From an uncultured Prevotella sp. (GTDB lineage Bacteria > Bacteroidota > Bacteroidia > Bacteroidales > Bacteroidaceae), in assembly GCA_900540885.1 (NCBI GenBank), contig UQHJ01000005.1, positions 1-64,000 of the forward strand: a stretch of 64,000 bases of DNA, in the 5' to 3' direction. Below, piece by piece: positions 25,768-33,831 of the stretch. The notes beneath the pieces are model-generated. The model had not been told where the DNA came from, searched no databases, and worked only from the letters and a program-made list of their open reading frames with translations. Within the stretch, counting starts at the first letter, position 1; each line of letters starts with the position of its first letter. The position numbers and the translations under genes were made by a program.

Positions 25768-26781
25768 TTACTCTGCCTCTTTCGCAGCAATAGCTTGGTT
25801 GGCAGTAATGGCTACCATCATGTAGACATCATCAACAGAGCAACCACGTGAAAGGTCGTTAACAGGACGAGCAATACCCTGAAGGATAGGACCAATGGCT
25901 GTAGCGTGACCTAAGCGTTGAACGAGCTTGTAACCAATGTTACCAACTTCGAGTGAAGGAACAACCAATACGTTTGCCTTACCTGCGATTTCGCTACCCG
26001 GAGCCTTTGAAGCACCTACTGAAGGAACGAGGGCGGCATCAGCTTGCAACTCACCGTCAATCTTCAACTCAGGAGCCATTTGCTTAGCAATGCCAAGTGC
26101 TTCCGTCACTTTGTCTACTACTTCGTGCTTAGCAGAGCCCTTCGTTGAGAAGCTCAACATAGCTACGCGGGGGTCGATACCTGCAACGGCCTTGGCAGTT
26201 TGTGCAGTGCACACTGCGATCTGTGCCAATTGATTAGCATCGGGCACGGGAGTAACGGCTACGTCACCCATTACGAGCACACCATTGTCGCCGCATTCAG
26301 GAGCATGCGTGAGCAACAACATGGCACCACTCACGCAGGTAATGCCAGGAGCAGTCTTGATAATCTGCAATGCCGGACGAAGCACATTGCCCGTTGTGTT
26401 GCGAGCACCAGCCAACTGACCATCAGCATCGCCACTTTTAATAATCATGCAACCGAAGTAAAGTGGGTCGAGCACCTTCTGACGAGCCTCTTCGATGGTC
26501 ATGCCTTTCTTCTTACGCAACTCGGCAAGGAGTTGAGCATATTCCTCTTTTTTAGGACTAGTAGCGGGATCAATGATGGTAGCCTTGTCAATGTTGCCCA
26601 AGCCCCACTGCTTTGCGAGGTCATGGATTTCGTCAACATTACCCAAGATGATAAGGTCTGCTACGCCATCAGTCAACACCTGGTTAGCGGCTTTCAATGT
26701 GCGTTCTTCCGTACCTTCTGGAAGAACAATGCGCTGCTTGTTAGCTTTTGCACGCGCAATAAGTTGTTCAATGAGTTCCAT
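25768..26781 (-). CDS. pta: Phosphate acetyltransferase
   Basis: This enzyme makes acetyl phosphate from acetyl-CoA and phosphate, feeding acetate kinase. From the ATG at 26781 (MELIEQLIARAKANK) it is 337 residues, the usual size of the short Pta form. The frame stays open 17 codons further to 26832, but the -7 box at 26842-26835 would start transcription at about 26829, after that ATG, so the shorter start is preferred. Typical segments are IVLPEGTEERTLKAA, GQLAGARNTTGNVLRPALQI, and the C-terminal NVLVVPSLEVGNIGYKLVQRL with ILQGIARPVNDLSRG. Confidence 0.96.
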   Translation of the reverse strand: MELIEQLIARAKANKQRIVLPEGTEERTLKAANQVLTDGVADLIILGNVDEIHDLAKQWGLGNIDKATIIDPATSPKKEEYAQLLAELRKKKGMTIEEARQKVLDPLYFGCMIIKSGDADGQLAGARNTTGNVLRPALQIIKTAPGITCVSGAMLLLTHAPECGDNGVLVMGDVAVTPVPDANQLAQIAVCTAQTAKAVAGIDPRVAMLSFSTKGSAKHEVVDKVTEALGIAKQMAPELKIDGELQADAALVPSVGASKAPGSEIAGKANVLVVPSLEVGNIGYKLVQRLGHATAIGPILQGIARPVNDLSRGCSVDDVYMMVAITANQAIAAKEAE

Positions 26782-26834
26782 AAAAGACTTATATATATAT
26801 TCTTTATAGGTTTTTGTTTGGTCTTTATTCATTG

Positions 26835-26842
26835 CAAAGTTA
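26835..26842 (-). promoter_or_regulatory. -7 box for pta
   Basis: TAACTTTG on the minus strand. The predicted start near 26829 leaves about 48 bases of leader to the ATG at 26781 and rules out the longer reading frame start. No -33 TTTG was found at the right distance. Confidence 0.6.
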
Positions 26843-26928
26843 CAGACTTTTATTCTTATGCTCGTCTTTTTCTTGAAATAGTTTGTAAAAAAGTAAAAGC
26901 ATTTATTTCATACTTTTTACATTTCAAT

Positions 26929-26936
26929 TAAATTTG
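26929..26936 (+). promoter_or_regulatory. -7 box for the PurF-like gene
   Basis: TAAATTTG, 40 bases before the ATG at 26977. It is divergent from the pta promoter about 90 bases away. Confidence 0.55.
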
Positions 26937-26976
26937 CACGCGAAAACCATCACACAAACAATCAACTACTTAAACT

Positions 26977-28401
26977 ATGGGAGGTTTCTTTGGCACCGTA
27001 TCACGCATAGAATGCGTGGCCGACTTGTTTTACGGCACTGACTACAACTCACATTTAGGCACCCGCCGAGGCGGTATGGCCACGTACAACGCAAACGAAC
27101 ACGCGTTTACACGTTCTATTCACAATCTTGAAAATTCTTACTTCCGCACTAAATTCGAGTCTACGCTTCCTCGCTTCGCAGGAGCTACTTCGGGCATAGG
27201 CGTCATCAGCGATACTGATGCACAACCCATTGTCTTGAACTCGCATTTGGGGCGGTTTGCTATTGTTACAGTAGCCAAGATTCAGAACATTGACGAACTG
27301 GAGCAACAGTTGCTTAGTCAGAACATGCACTTCACCGAACTCTCTTCGGGCAAGACGAACCCAACAGAGTTAATCGGGTTGCTCCTTATTCAGGGCAAGA
27401 CGTTTGAAGAAGGCATTGACAACGTGTTCCGCCACATTAAGGGGTCCTGCTCTATGCTTTTACTTACAGAAGACGGCATTATCGCAGCACGCGACTCATG
27501 GGGACGCACACCTATTATTATAGGTAAGAAGGAAGGAGCCTATGCTGCTACCAGCGAGAGCACGGCTTTCCCCAACTTGGGCTACACAACGGAGCGTTTC
27601 CTCGGTCCGGGCGAAGTGGTACGTATGCGTGCCGATGGCATAGAACAATTGCGCGCACCACGCAAGCAAATGCAGATTTGTTCTTTCCTTTGGGTGTACT
27701 ATGGTTTCCCCACCTCTACTTACGAGGGACGCAATGTGGAAGAGATGCGATATGAGAACGGACGCATGATGGCTATGGAGGACAACACGGAAGTGGACTG
27801 CGTTTGCGGCATTCCCGACTCTGGCGTAGGCATGGCCTTGGGCTATGCTGCTGGCATGAACAAACCTTATCAACGCGCTATCTCAAAGTATACGCCCACT
27901 TGGCCACGCAGCTTTACCCCTGCCAATCAGTCTATGCGTTCGTTAGTGGCTAAGATGAAACTTATCCCCAACCGCGACATGCTGAACGGCAAGCGCGTAC
28001 TCTTCTGCGACGACTCTATCGTACGCGGCACGCAGTTGCGCGACAATGTAGGCGTTCTCTTTGAAGACGGAGCACGCGAGGTGCACATGCGCATTGCTTG
28101 TCCGCCGCTTATTTATGGTTGTCCTTACATCGGTTTTACTTCGTCAAAGAGCGACATGGAACTCATTACGCGTCGCATCATTGAGGAGTTTGAAGGTGAT
28201 GCCAACAAAGACCTTCCCCTTTATGCCACAACCGATTCTCCGCAGTACACACGCATGGTGGAGGAAATCCGCAAACGTTTGGGCCTCACCACGTTGCGTT
28301 TCAACAAGCTCGAAACACTTGTCAAGGCCATAGGTTTACCAAAATGCAAACTCTGCACCCACTGTTTTGACGGAACGGGGTGTTGTGGATGTAATGAGTA
28401 A
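26977..28401 (+). CDS. PurF-like amidophosphoribosyltransferase paralogue lacking the catalytic cysteine
   Basis: 474 residues with the PurF two-domain plan: an N-terminal Ntn glutaminase-like domain (about 1-240), then a PRPP transferase domain with the loop RVLFCDDSIVRGTQL. True PurF uses Cys as the first mature residue; here the protein begins MGGFFGTVS, so Gly2 replaces the nucleophile. Other landmarks remain (GTRRGGMA, HNLENS, SHLGRFA, HIKGSCSMLLL). The Cys-rich tail CKLCTHCFDGTGCCGC recalls the Fe-S ligands of PurF. I recall Bacteroidota MGGFFG-type paralogues existing beside a canonical PurF. It may use ammonia or have another role. It is divergent from pta. Confidence 0.85.
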   Translation: MGGFFGTVSRIECVADLFYGTDYNSHLGTRRGGMATYNANEHAFTRSIHNLENSYFRTKFESTLPRFAGATSGIGVISDTDAQPIVLNSHLGRFAIVTVAKIQNIDELEQQLLSQNMHFTELSSGKTNPTELIGLLLIQGKTFEEGIDNVFRHIKGSCSMLLLTEDGIIAARDSWGRTPIIIGKKEGAYAATSESTAFPNLGYTTERFLGPGEVVRMRADGIEQLRAPRKQMQICSFLWVYYGFPTSTYEGRNVEEMRYENGRMMAMEDNTEVDCVCGIPDSGVGMALGYAAGMNKPYQRAISKYTPTWPRSFTPANQSMRSLVAKMKLIPNRDMLNGKRVLFCDDSIVRGTQLRDNVGVLFEDGAREVHMRIACPPLIYGCPYIGFTSSKSDMELITRRIIEEFEGDANKDLPLYATTDSPQYTRMVEEIRKRLGLTTLRFNKLETLVKAIGLPKCKLCTHCFDGTGCCGCNE

Positions 28402-28408
28402 GTAACTC

Positions 28409-28526
28409 AAGTTTCGGATTTAGCAAGGACGGGCTGAATCATCGTGCAGGGCGAATGCAATCAAACTTGCTTGAATTGCTGAGCCGCAGCCGATGATTCA
28501 GCCCGCCCTTGTTAAATCCGAAACTT
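28409..28526. repeat. Repeat family C copy 1, enclosing a family E hairpin
   Basis: Ends AAGTTTCGGATTTAGCAAGG and CCTTGTTAAATCCGAAACTT are inverted repeats also found at 62311-62718. Inside, a minus-strand family E segment (about 28440-28496) has GGCTGCGGCTCAGCAATTCA, a CAAGC hairpin, GCATTCGCCCTGCAC. It lies 7 bp past the PurF-like stop and may act as its terminator. Confidence 0.85.
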
Positions 28527-28578
28527 CAGTAAGTAAAATTCAGGCTTAGTAAAATTACAATATATCGAACAGAACATA

Positions 28579-28670
28579 ACGCGTGCTTTTCTTGACATTA
28601 TTGGCTGCGACTCAGCTATTCGAGCGAGTTCGATTGCATTCGCCTTGCACGATAATTATAGCACGCGCGT
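28579..28670. repeat. Repeat family E3 inside ACGCGTGCT/AGCACGCG ends
   Basis: GGCTGCGACTCAGCTATTCG, then CGATTGCATTCGCCTTGCAC, is the family E core. Outer arms ACGCGTGCTTTTCTTGACAT and ATAATTATAGCACGCGCGT are rough inverted repeats. It is nearly the same design as 32776-32868. Confidence 0.8.
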
Positions 28671-28688
28671 TCAATACCCCAAATGAAC

Positions 28689-29114
28689 GATAAAATCCTA
28701 TACGTTTTTAAAACTTTTGTTTTATCTTTCATGTTTCATTTTTTCTGCTAACTATTTGAATATCAATCATTTTAAAACATGAAACATACGACTTCAATGT
28801 TTCACTTTTAGTTTCAACGTTTCATATAAAAAACACAATGGGAGCGAATGATCGCTCCCATTGTGTTTTGATATCGCTCCCACTGTGTTTTGGAATCGCT
28901 CCCTCAGTGTTTTTGTTTTTCTCCCTCAGTGTTTTTGGAATGAAACATTGAAACTAAAAATGAAACATAAATACGCCATGTTTCACTTCTCAAAAGCATT
29001 GACAATCAATACTTTCAAATCAAAAATGAAACATGAAAGCAAAAATAGCAGTAGGTAAAATATACGTAAGCATAATACCTATTTAGGGCATAATGAAACG
29101 TTTTATAGAGGCTT
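28689..29114. repeat. Repeat family G copy 2: ~425-bp near-palindrome, inverted relative to copy 1
   Basis: Read as reverse complement it follows 105-508 throughout: GCCCTAAATAG, CTTACGTATATTTTACCTAC, GCTTTCATGTTTCA, two AAACACTGAGGGAG copies, a central hairpin, then AAACTAAAAGTGAAACATT and ACGTATAG. The central hairpin at 28830-28870 has perfect 17-bp arms AAAACACAATGGGAGCG. Both arms differ from copy 1 in matching ways. An extra repeat (CGCTCCCACTGTGTTTT) makes four copies plus the inverted one. It lies 27 bp past the pyrH stop. Confidence 0.85.
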
Positions 29115-29141
29115 CTGTAGAGGTAGGTTTCTACCTACTCA

Positions 29142-29852
29142 TTACGCATGAACGTAAGTGCCAATATTTTCACCACTGAGCACTTTCTTTAAGTTGCCAT
29201 ATACGTCCATGTTGAACACATAGATAGGCAACTTATTCTCACGACACATAGCAGTAGCCGTTACGTCCATTACCTTCAGACCACGTGAGAGCACTTCATC
29301 ATAAGTAATCTCATCGAACTTGGTTGCTGTTGGGTCCTTCTCAGGATCAGCCGTGTAAACACCGTCAACACGCGTACCCTTTAACATTACGTCAGCTTCA
29401 GTCTCAATGCCACGCAAAGATGACCCTGTATCGGTAGTGAAGTAAGGACTACCCGTTCCACAACTGATGATAGCTACCTCACCACGTTCCATAGCTTCAA
29501 TAGCCTTCCACTTGGTGTAGAACTCACCAATGGGTTCCATACGAATGGCGGTGAATACGTGGTTTTTCACGCCAATCGCACCTAAGGCTGAACTCAAAGC
29601 CAATGAGTTGATAACCGTAGCACACATACCCATTTGGTCGCCCTTTACACGATCAAAACCTTTACCAGCTCCACTTAGGCCACGGAAAATGTTGCCACCA
29701 CCTATTACGATGCTGATCTGTACCCCCATTTCGAGTGCTTCCTTAATCTGCGTTGCGTACTCGTTGAGTCGCTTTACATCTATACCATAACCTTGTTCGC
29801 CCATTAAGCTTTCACCACTAAGTTTGAGCAATATACGTTTAAACTTTGCCAT
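29142..29852 (-). CDS. pyrH: UMP kinase
   Basis: This enzyme phosphorylates UMP to UDP with ATP; the bacterial form is a hexameric amino-acid-kinase-fold protein in the cytoplasm. At 236 residues it has the usual length. Motifs are LLKLSGESLMG (8-18), IVIGGGNIFRG (about 49-59), DRVKGDQMGM, GTGSPYFTTDT (about 132-142) and ADVMLKGTRVDGVY. The usual neighbours frr and tsf are absent. It is divergent from the MATE exporter and has element G2 at its 3' end. Confidence 0.97.
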   Translation of the reverse strand: MAKFKRILLKLSGESLMGEQGYGIDVKRLNEYATQIKEALEMGVQISIVIGGGNIFRGLSGAGKGFDRVKGDQMGMCATVINSLALSSALGAIGVKNHVFTAIRMEPIGEFYTKWKAIEAMERGEVAIISCGTGSPYFTTDTGSSLRGIETEADVMLKGTRVDGVYTADPEKDPTATKFDEITYDEVLSRGLKVMDVTATAMCRENKLPIYVFNMDVYGNLKKVLSGENIGTYVHA

Positions 29853-29880
29853 TTTCGTTTTGTTTGTTAATAATACAGCG

Positions 29881-29888
29881 CAAATTTA
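29881..29888 (-). promoter_or_regulatory. -7 box for pyrH
   Basis: TAAATTTG on the minus strand, 28 bases before the ATG at 29852. No -33 TTTG lies at the right spacing. Confidence 0.5.
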
Positions 29889-30007
29889 ACGAAATAAGTG
29901 GTTGCCTTGCCACACAGATAGTAGAAAAATCGAGCAGCAACCCTTAAAGCTTTCTAAAAATAGTACATTTCCAGCCATAAAAAACCATTAACGACCATAG
30001 ATATTTG

Positions 30008-30015
30008 TAACTTTG
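30008..30015 (+). promoter_or_regulatory. -7 box for the MATE exporter gene, very close to its ATG
   Basis: TAACTTTG ends only eight bases before the ATG at 30024. A start site five or six bases past the box would leave a leader of two or three bases, so the transcript may be nearly leaderless. No in-frame ATG occurs soon downstream. Confidence 0.55.
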
Positions 30016-30023
30016 CCCACAAC

Positions 30024-31400
30024 ATGAGACAAGATAATAAGACGAATCAGTTTAACGTACTGGCCGAGAAGCCCATTGGCTCACTGCTTATGCAGTACGC
30101 CATTCCTGCCATTGTGGCTATGGCGGCCTCATCGGTATACAACATCATCGACGGTATTTTTATTGGACAAGGTGTGGGTCCTGAAGCTATCATGGGATTG
30201 GCTTTGACGGGACCTCTCATGTCGCTCACGGCAGCCTTTGGCGCTATGGTAGGCGTAGGTGCAGCCACCCTTATGAGTGTAAAGTTAGGACAGAAGGATT
30301 ATACTACAGCGCAAAAGATCTTGGGCAATGTGGTCATCATGAACCTTACCTTGGGTATCGTTTTAGGACTGGTGTTGGTTTGCTTTATCAACCCAATATT
30401 ACGCTTCTTTGGTGCGAGCGATGTTACGTTACCTTATGCGCGCAGTTTTATGTCGATTATTTTGATAGGTAACGTTGTAACGCACATGTACTTAGGTCTG
30501 AATGCCATGTTGCGTTCTACCAACCGTCCACAAAAGGCGATGTATGCCACCTTTGGCACGGTCATTCTCAACTGTGTGTTTGCCCCTATCTTTATCTTCG
30601 TATTGGGTTGGGGCATTAAGGGAGCGGCAATAGCTACCATCTTGGCTCAGTTTACGATGCTGATGTGGCAAATTCGTCTTTTCTCCAACAAGAACGAATT
30701 GATTCACCTTAGCCGTAAGATTATTAAGTTGGATATGCATCTGGTAGGTGAATCCTTATTAGTGGGTTTGCCTCAATTCCTAATAAACCTTTGTGCGTGC
30801 TTAGTAGCAGCTATGATGACGCGCAGTCTTACCACTTATGGGGGCGACATGGCTGTTGGTTCGTTTGGTATCTGCAACCGATTAATACTCTTTATCGTCA
30901 TGGTGGTGATTGGGTTAAACCAAGGCATGCAACCGATTGCGGGTTATAACTTTGGCGCAAGACATTACGACCGCGTGTTGGGTGTACTGAAACGTGCACT
31001 CGCTTTTGGCACCATGATTACGATGGTAGGGTTTATTATCGGTGTGTTCTTTCCCCACCCATTCGTCAGCTTGTTTGCTAAAGACTCGCCCGAACTCATC
31101 AATATGGCCTCACACGCACTAAGCTGTATGGTCATGATGTTCCCAATCGTGGGCATACAGATTGTGTCAACGGCCTTCTTCCAAAGTATAGGCTATGCAC
31201 AGAAGAGCATATTCTTGTCGCTCACTCGGCAACTTATCTTCTTAGTTCCAGCCATATTTATTTTACCTCACATCTTCAACGACCCGCTTGAAGGCTTGTG
31301 GCACGCAGCCCCTGTGGCTGACGGTTTAGCCTCAGTATTAGCTATTACGCTCTTGCTCTTGCAAGTTAAGAAATTTAAGAAACTTCAAGATGCAGCGTAA
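30024..31400 (+). CDS. MATE family multidrug/drug:cation exporter
   Basis: 458 residues with about twelve membrane helices in two similar halves. Typical MATE segments are GSLLMQYAIPAIVAMAASSV and YNIIDGIFIGQG near the start. ALTGPLMSLTAAFGAMVGVG and GLNQGMQPIAGYNFGA are the first-half and second-half signatures. It acts in the inner membrane, exporting cationic drugs or metabolites in exchange for Na+ or H+. The substrate cannot be told from sequence. It is 42 bp upstream of the cytidylate-kinase-like gene and could be co-transcribed with it. Confidence 0.93.
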   Translation: MRQDNKTNQFNVLAEKPIGSLLMQYAIPAIVAMAASSVYNIIDGIFIGQGVGPEAIMGLALTGPLMSLTAAFGAMVGVGAATLMSVKLGQKDYTTAQKILGNVVIMNLTLGIVLGLVLVCFINPILRFFGASDVTLPYARSFMSIILIGNVVTHMYLGLNAMLRSTNRPQKAMYATFGTVILNCVFAPIFIFVLGWGIKGAAIATILAQFTMLMWQIRLFSNKNELIHLSRKIIKLDMHLVGESLLVGLPQFLINLCACLVAAMMTRSLTTYGGDMAVGSFGICNRLILFIVMVVIGLNQGMQPIAGYNFGARHYDRVLGVLKRALAFGTMITMVGFIIGVFFPHPFVSLFAKDSPELINMASHALSCMVMMFPIVGIQIVSTAFFQSIGYAQKSIFLSLTRQLIFLVPAIFILPHIFNDPLEGLWHAAPVADGLASVLAITLLLLQVKKFKKLQDAA

Positions 31401-31442
31401 AGCTTTCATAACCTAATTACTAAAACACCTCTATATCTATAT

Positions 31443-32063
31443 ATGGAACCTTTTGTAATCAACATAGGCCGTTCGCTCGGTAGCGGTGGACGCGCCATTG
31501 GTCATATCTTGGCCAAAGAGTTTGGCATTGAATACTACGACCGCGAGATTTTGTCGCTTGCTGCGAAAGAGAGCGGCTTTTGCGCTGAAGTATTTGAGAA
31601 GAATGACGAGAAGAACCGCTTCTTGCGCACGTTGGGCAACATTATTCCCTTTATTGGCGGTGGCACGACGTATTATAGCAACGAACTTTCGAATGAAAAT
31701 CTATTTCGCATTCAAAGCGAAGCCATTCGCAAAGCTGCAGCCGACCACTCTTGCATCTTCATTGGCCGTTGTGCCGACTACGTATTACGTGACTACCCAC
31801 GTTGTGTCAACGTGTTTATCACAGCCGATATGAAAGACCGCATTGCCAACGTTATGAAGTGGAGCAACTGTTCTGCCGAGAAGGCGGAAGAGATTATTGA
31901 AAAAGGCGATAGCCAACGTGCTGACTTTTACAACTTCTATAGTTCGGGCACATGGGGCGCAGCCAGCACTTACCACTTGTGCATCAACTCTTCGGTGCTT
32001 GGCATTGAGGCGACGGCAGCCTTTATCAAAGAGTTTATTCTTAAAAAATTAGGCGAGAAATGA
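31443..32063 (+). CDS. Cytidylate kinase-like protein
   Basis: 206 residues of the cytidylate-kinase-like family. The P-loop is INIGRSLGSGGRAIG (about 6-20), followed by FGIEYYDREILSLAA, then IFIGRCADYVLRDYP and a CxAEKAEEII region. It is distinct from the essential Cmk. The family's substrate is not established, so nucleotide phosphorylation is inferred from the fold. Its stop overlaps the next start by 4 bp (ATGA). Confidence 0.88.
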   Translation: MEPFVINIGRSLGSGGRAIGHILAKEFGIEYYDREILSLAAKESGFCAEVFEKNDEKNRFLRTLGNIIPFIGGGTTYYSNELSNENLFRIQSEAIRKAAADHSCIFIGRCADYVLRDYPRCVNVFITADMKDRIANVMKWSNCSAEKAEEIIEKGDSQRADFYNFYSSGTWGAASTYHLCINSSVLGIEATAAFIKEFILKKLGEK

Positions 32064-32722
32064 AACGACTGTTTTTCATATTTACCTTATTACTATTGCC
32101 ACTTGCTGCCATGGCGCAGCAGGTGCAAATTGAGAAGCGCAGCCAGACGCCTTGCTTGTATCCCGAATTTAAGGAGGCTAAGATATTACAAACCTTTGGC
32201 CGTCAAATCAAGGCAAAGGCAAACATCTTCTTAAAGGATGGTTCGTTAGTCTACATTGACGAGAAGACGAACAAGGTGATGCGTGCTTATGTTAAGAACA
32301 TTACGGGAGTAGTATTCGATGACACGATTCGTTACATGAAGGTGGACTCTGTCATGGCGCGCGTTGTAGCACAAAAGGGGTATAACTTTCTCTTGTGCAA
32401 CACACACGTCAACATGTCTCTCTATCGCGAAGAGACTTCAGGCGGAAAAGGCATGGACTACTTTAACGTAGAGTTACCCGGCAGCGAAACGTTTTTGTCG
32501 CTTGACACGCAGAAGCGCGATGACGAAGGTGGTATTCCTTTAACAGATACGTATTACTTCAACATCAAGGGCATCATCATTCCCGCCAACGAAAGTCAGT
32601 TTAAGAAGTTTATTGGCAAAGACCAACAACAGGCCTTCAAAGTATTAAAGGAAAATCGATTTTGGAGTTGGAAAGACCCAGAATCGCTCAAAATGTTGCT
32701 TGACTTTTTGCCAGAGAAGTAA
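32060..32722 (+). CDS. Small secreted protein, unknown
   Basis: 220 residues with a signal peptide (FFIFTLLLLPLAAMAQQ), therefore periplasmic or outer-membrane associated. The mature part is a mixed beta protein of about 200 residues with no Cys-based lipobox and no catalytic motif I recognise. It overlaps the cytidylate-kinase-like gene by 4 bp, so the two are translationally coupled; what links a cytoplasmic kinase to a secreted protein is unclear. Confidence 0.8.
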   Translation: MKRLFFIFTLLLLPLAAMAQQVQIEKRSQTPCLYPEFKEAKILQTFGRQIKAKANIFLKDGSLVYIDEKTNKVMRAYVKNITGVVFDDTIRYMKVDSVMARVVAQKGYNFLLCNTHVNMSLYREETSGGKGMDYFNVELPGSETFLSLDTQKRDDEGGIPLTDTYYFNIKGIIIPANESQFKKFIGKDQQQAFKVLKENRFWSWKDPESLKMLLDFLPEK

Positions 32723-32775
32723 AGATGGAGTTTAATGAGTTTATGGGGTTAATAAGCGGAGAACTCGCCTAAATT

Positions 32776-32868
32776 ACGCGTGCTTTTCTTTGACATTATC
32801 GGCTGCGGCTCTGCAATTCGAGCAAACTTGATTGCATTCGCCTTGCACGATAATTACAGCACGCGCGT
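32776..32868. repeat. Repeat family E4 inside ACGCGTGCT/AGCACGCG ends
   Basis: It has the same design as 28579-28670: ACGCGTGCTTTTCTTTGACA, GGCTGCGGCTCTGCAATTCG, GATTGCATTCGCCTTGCACG, AGCACGCGCGT. The open frame of menA runs back into this repeat, but those codons are repeat sequence and not protein. Confidence 0.8.
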
Positions 32869-32957
32869 CCACAAAAACGAACAAACTATCAAATCTCATT
32901 AACCCCAGAAACTTATTAAATACCATAAACTTACCCCTCAAAAAACACCCTTTCATC

Positions 32958-33821
32958 TTGCTAAAATATTGGATACTCGCTGCCCGTCCCAAAACACTTA
33001 CGGCAGCCCTCATACCTGTACTCACCGCTACGGCATTAGCCTATAGCGAAGGAAAAGGAGCATGGTTGCCAGCCTTGCTCTGTTGTCTGTTCGCAGCTAT
33101 CATGCAGATAGCTGCCAATTTTATTAACGACCTCTTTGACTACAAAAAAGGTACCGACCGCGAAGACCGCTTAGGTCCTAAACGCGCTTGCGCACAAGGC
33201 TGGATAAGCCCGAAAGCTATGCAACGAGGCATCATCATTACCCTTGCATTAGCCTGTGTCATAGGTTGTTGTTTACTTCCCTTTGGCGGTTGGGCACTCA
33301 TTGGCATTGGCGTAGCCTGCGTTGTATTTGCTTTTCTTTATACCACCCTACTCTCATACATGGGTTGTGGCGACTTATTAGTTTGGGCGTTTTTTGGTTT
33401 TGTACCTGTATGTGGCACCTACTACGTGCAAGCGCTCACACTTACGCCAAGCGTATGGTGGCTATCTGTAGCTTCAGGATTAGTAACCGACACCTTGTTG
33501 GTACTCAACAATTACCGTGACCGCGAACAAGATGCCCTTAGCGGCAAGCGTACACTCATAGTAGCCTTAGGCGAACGTTTTGGTGCTTACTTTTATTTAT
33601 TACAAGGCGTAGCAGGTTACGTTTGTGTAGCAATGTTAGCCTTCTACGGCCACATGTGGGCAGCCATTCTTCCCCTGTTCTACCTCCTTCCACACTTCTT
33701 AACCTGGCGCAAAATGGTCAACATCTATCGCGGACGAGAACTAAACCGAATTTTAGGTTTCACCTCACGCAATATGCTGACATTTGCCCTTTTGGTGGTA
33801 CTCTCACTTTTAATTGCTTAA
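32958..33821 (+). CDS. menA: 1,4-dihydroxy-2-naphthoate polyprenyltransferase (MenA)
   Basis: This inner-membrane enzyme attaches the isoprenoid tail to DHNA in menaquinone synthesis. The best start is TTG at 32958 (MLKYWILAARPKTL), giving 288 residues, normal for MenA. The frame is open upstream to 32832 with no ATG, and that part overlaps repeat E4. The UbiA-type Asp-rich motif is NFINDLFDYKKGTDREDR (about 52-69). A second motif, NNYRDREQDALSGKRTL, is near 181. Eight or nine helices are visible. The menaquinone made here serves ndh and nuo. Confidence 0.9.
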   Translation: MLKYWILAARPKTLTAALIPVLTATALAYSEGKGAWLPALLCCLFAAIMQIAANFINDLFDYKKGTDREDRLGPKRACAQGWISPKAMQRGIIITLALACVIGCCLLPFGGWALIGIGVACVVFAFLYTTLLSYMGCGDLLVWAFFGFVPVCGTYYVQALTLTPSVWWLSVASGLVTDTLLVLNNYRDREQDALSGKRTLIVALGERFGAYFYLLQGVAGYVCVAMLAFYGHMWAAILPLFYLLPHFLTWRKMVNIYRGRELNRILGFTSRNMLTFALLVVLSLLIA

Positions 33822-33831
33822 CCCTCTATTC

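Noticed and set aside
26782..26832. N-terminal extension of Pta
   Set aside because: The predicted transcription start (about 26829) lies after the upstream ATG, and the shorter protein has the normal Pta length.
28861..29058. 65-codon ORF on the plus strand
   Set aside because: It lies wholly inside the family G palindrome and its codons follow the repeat.
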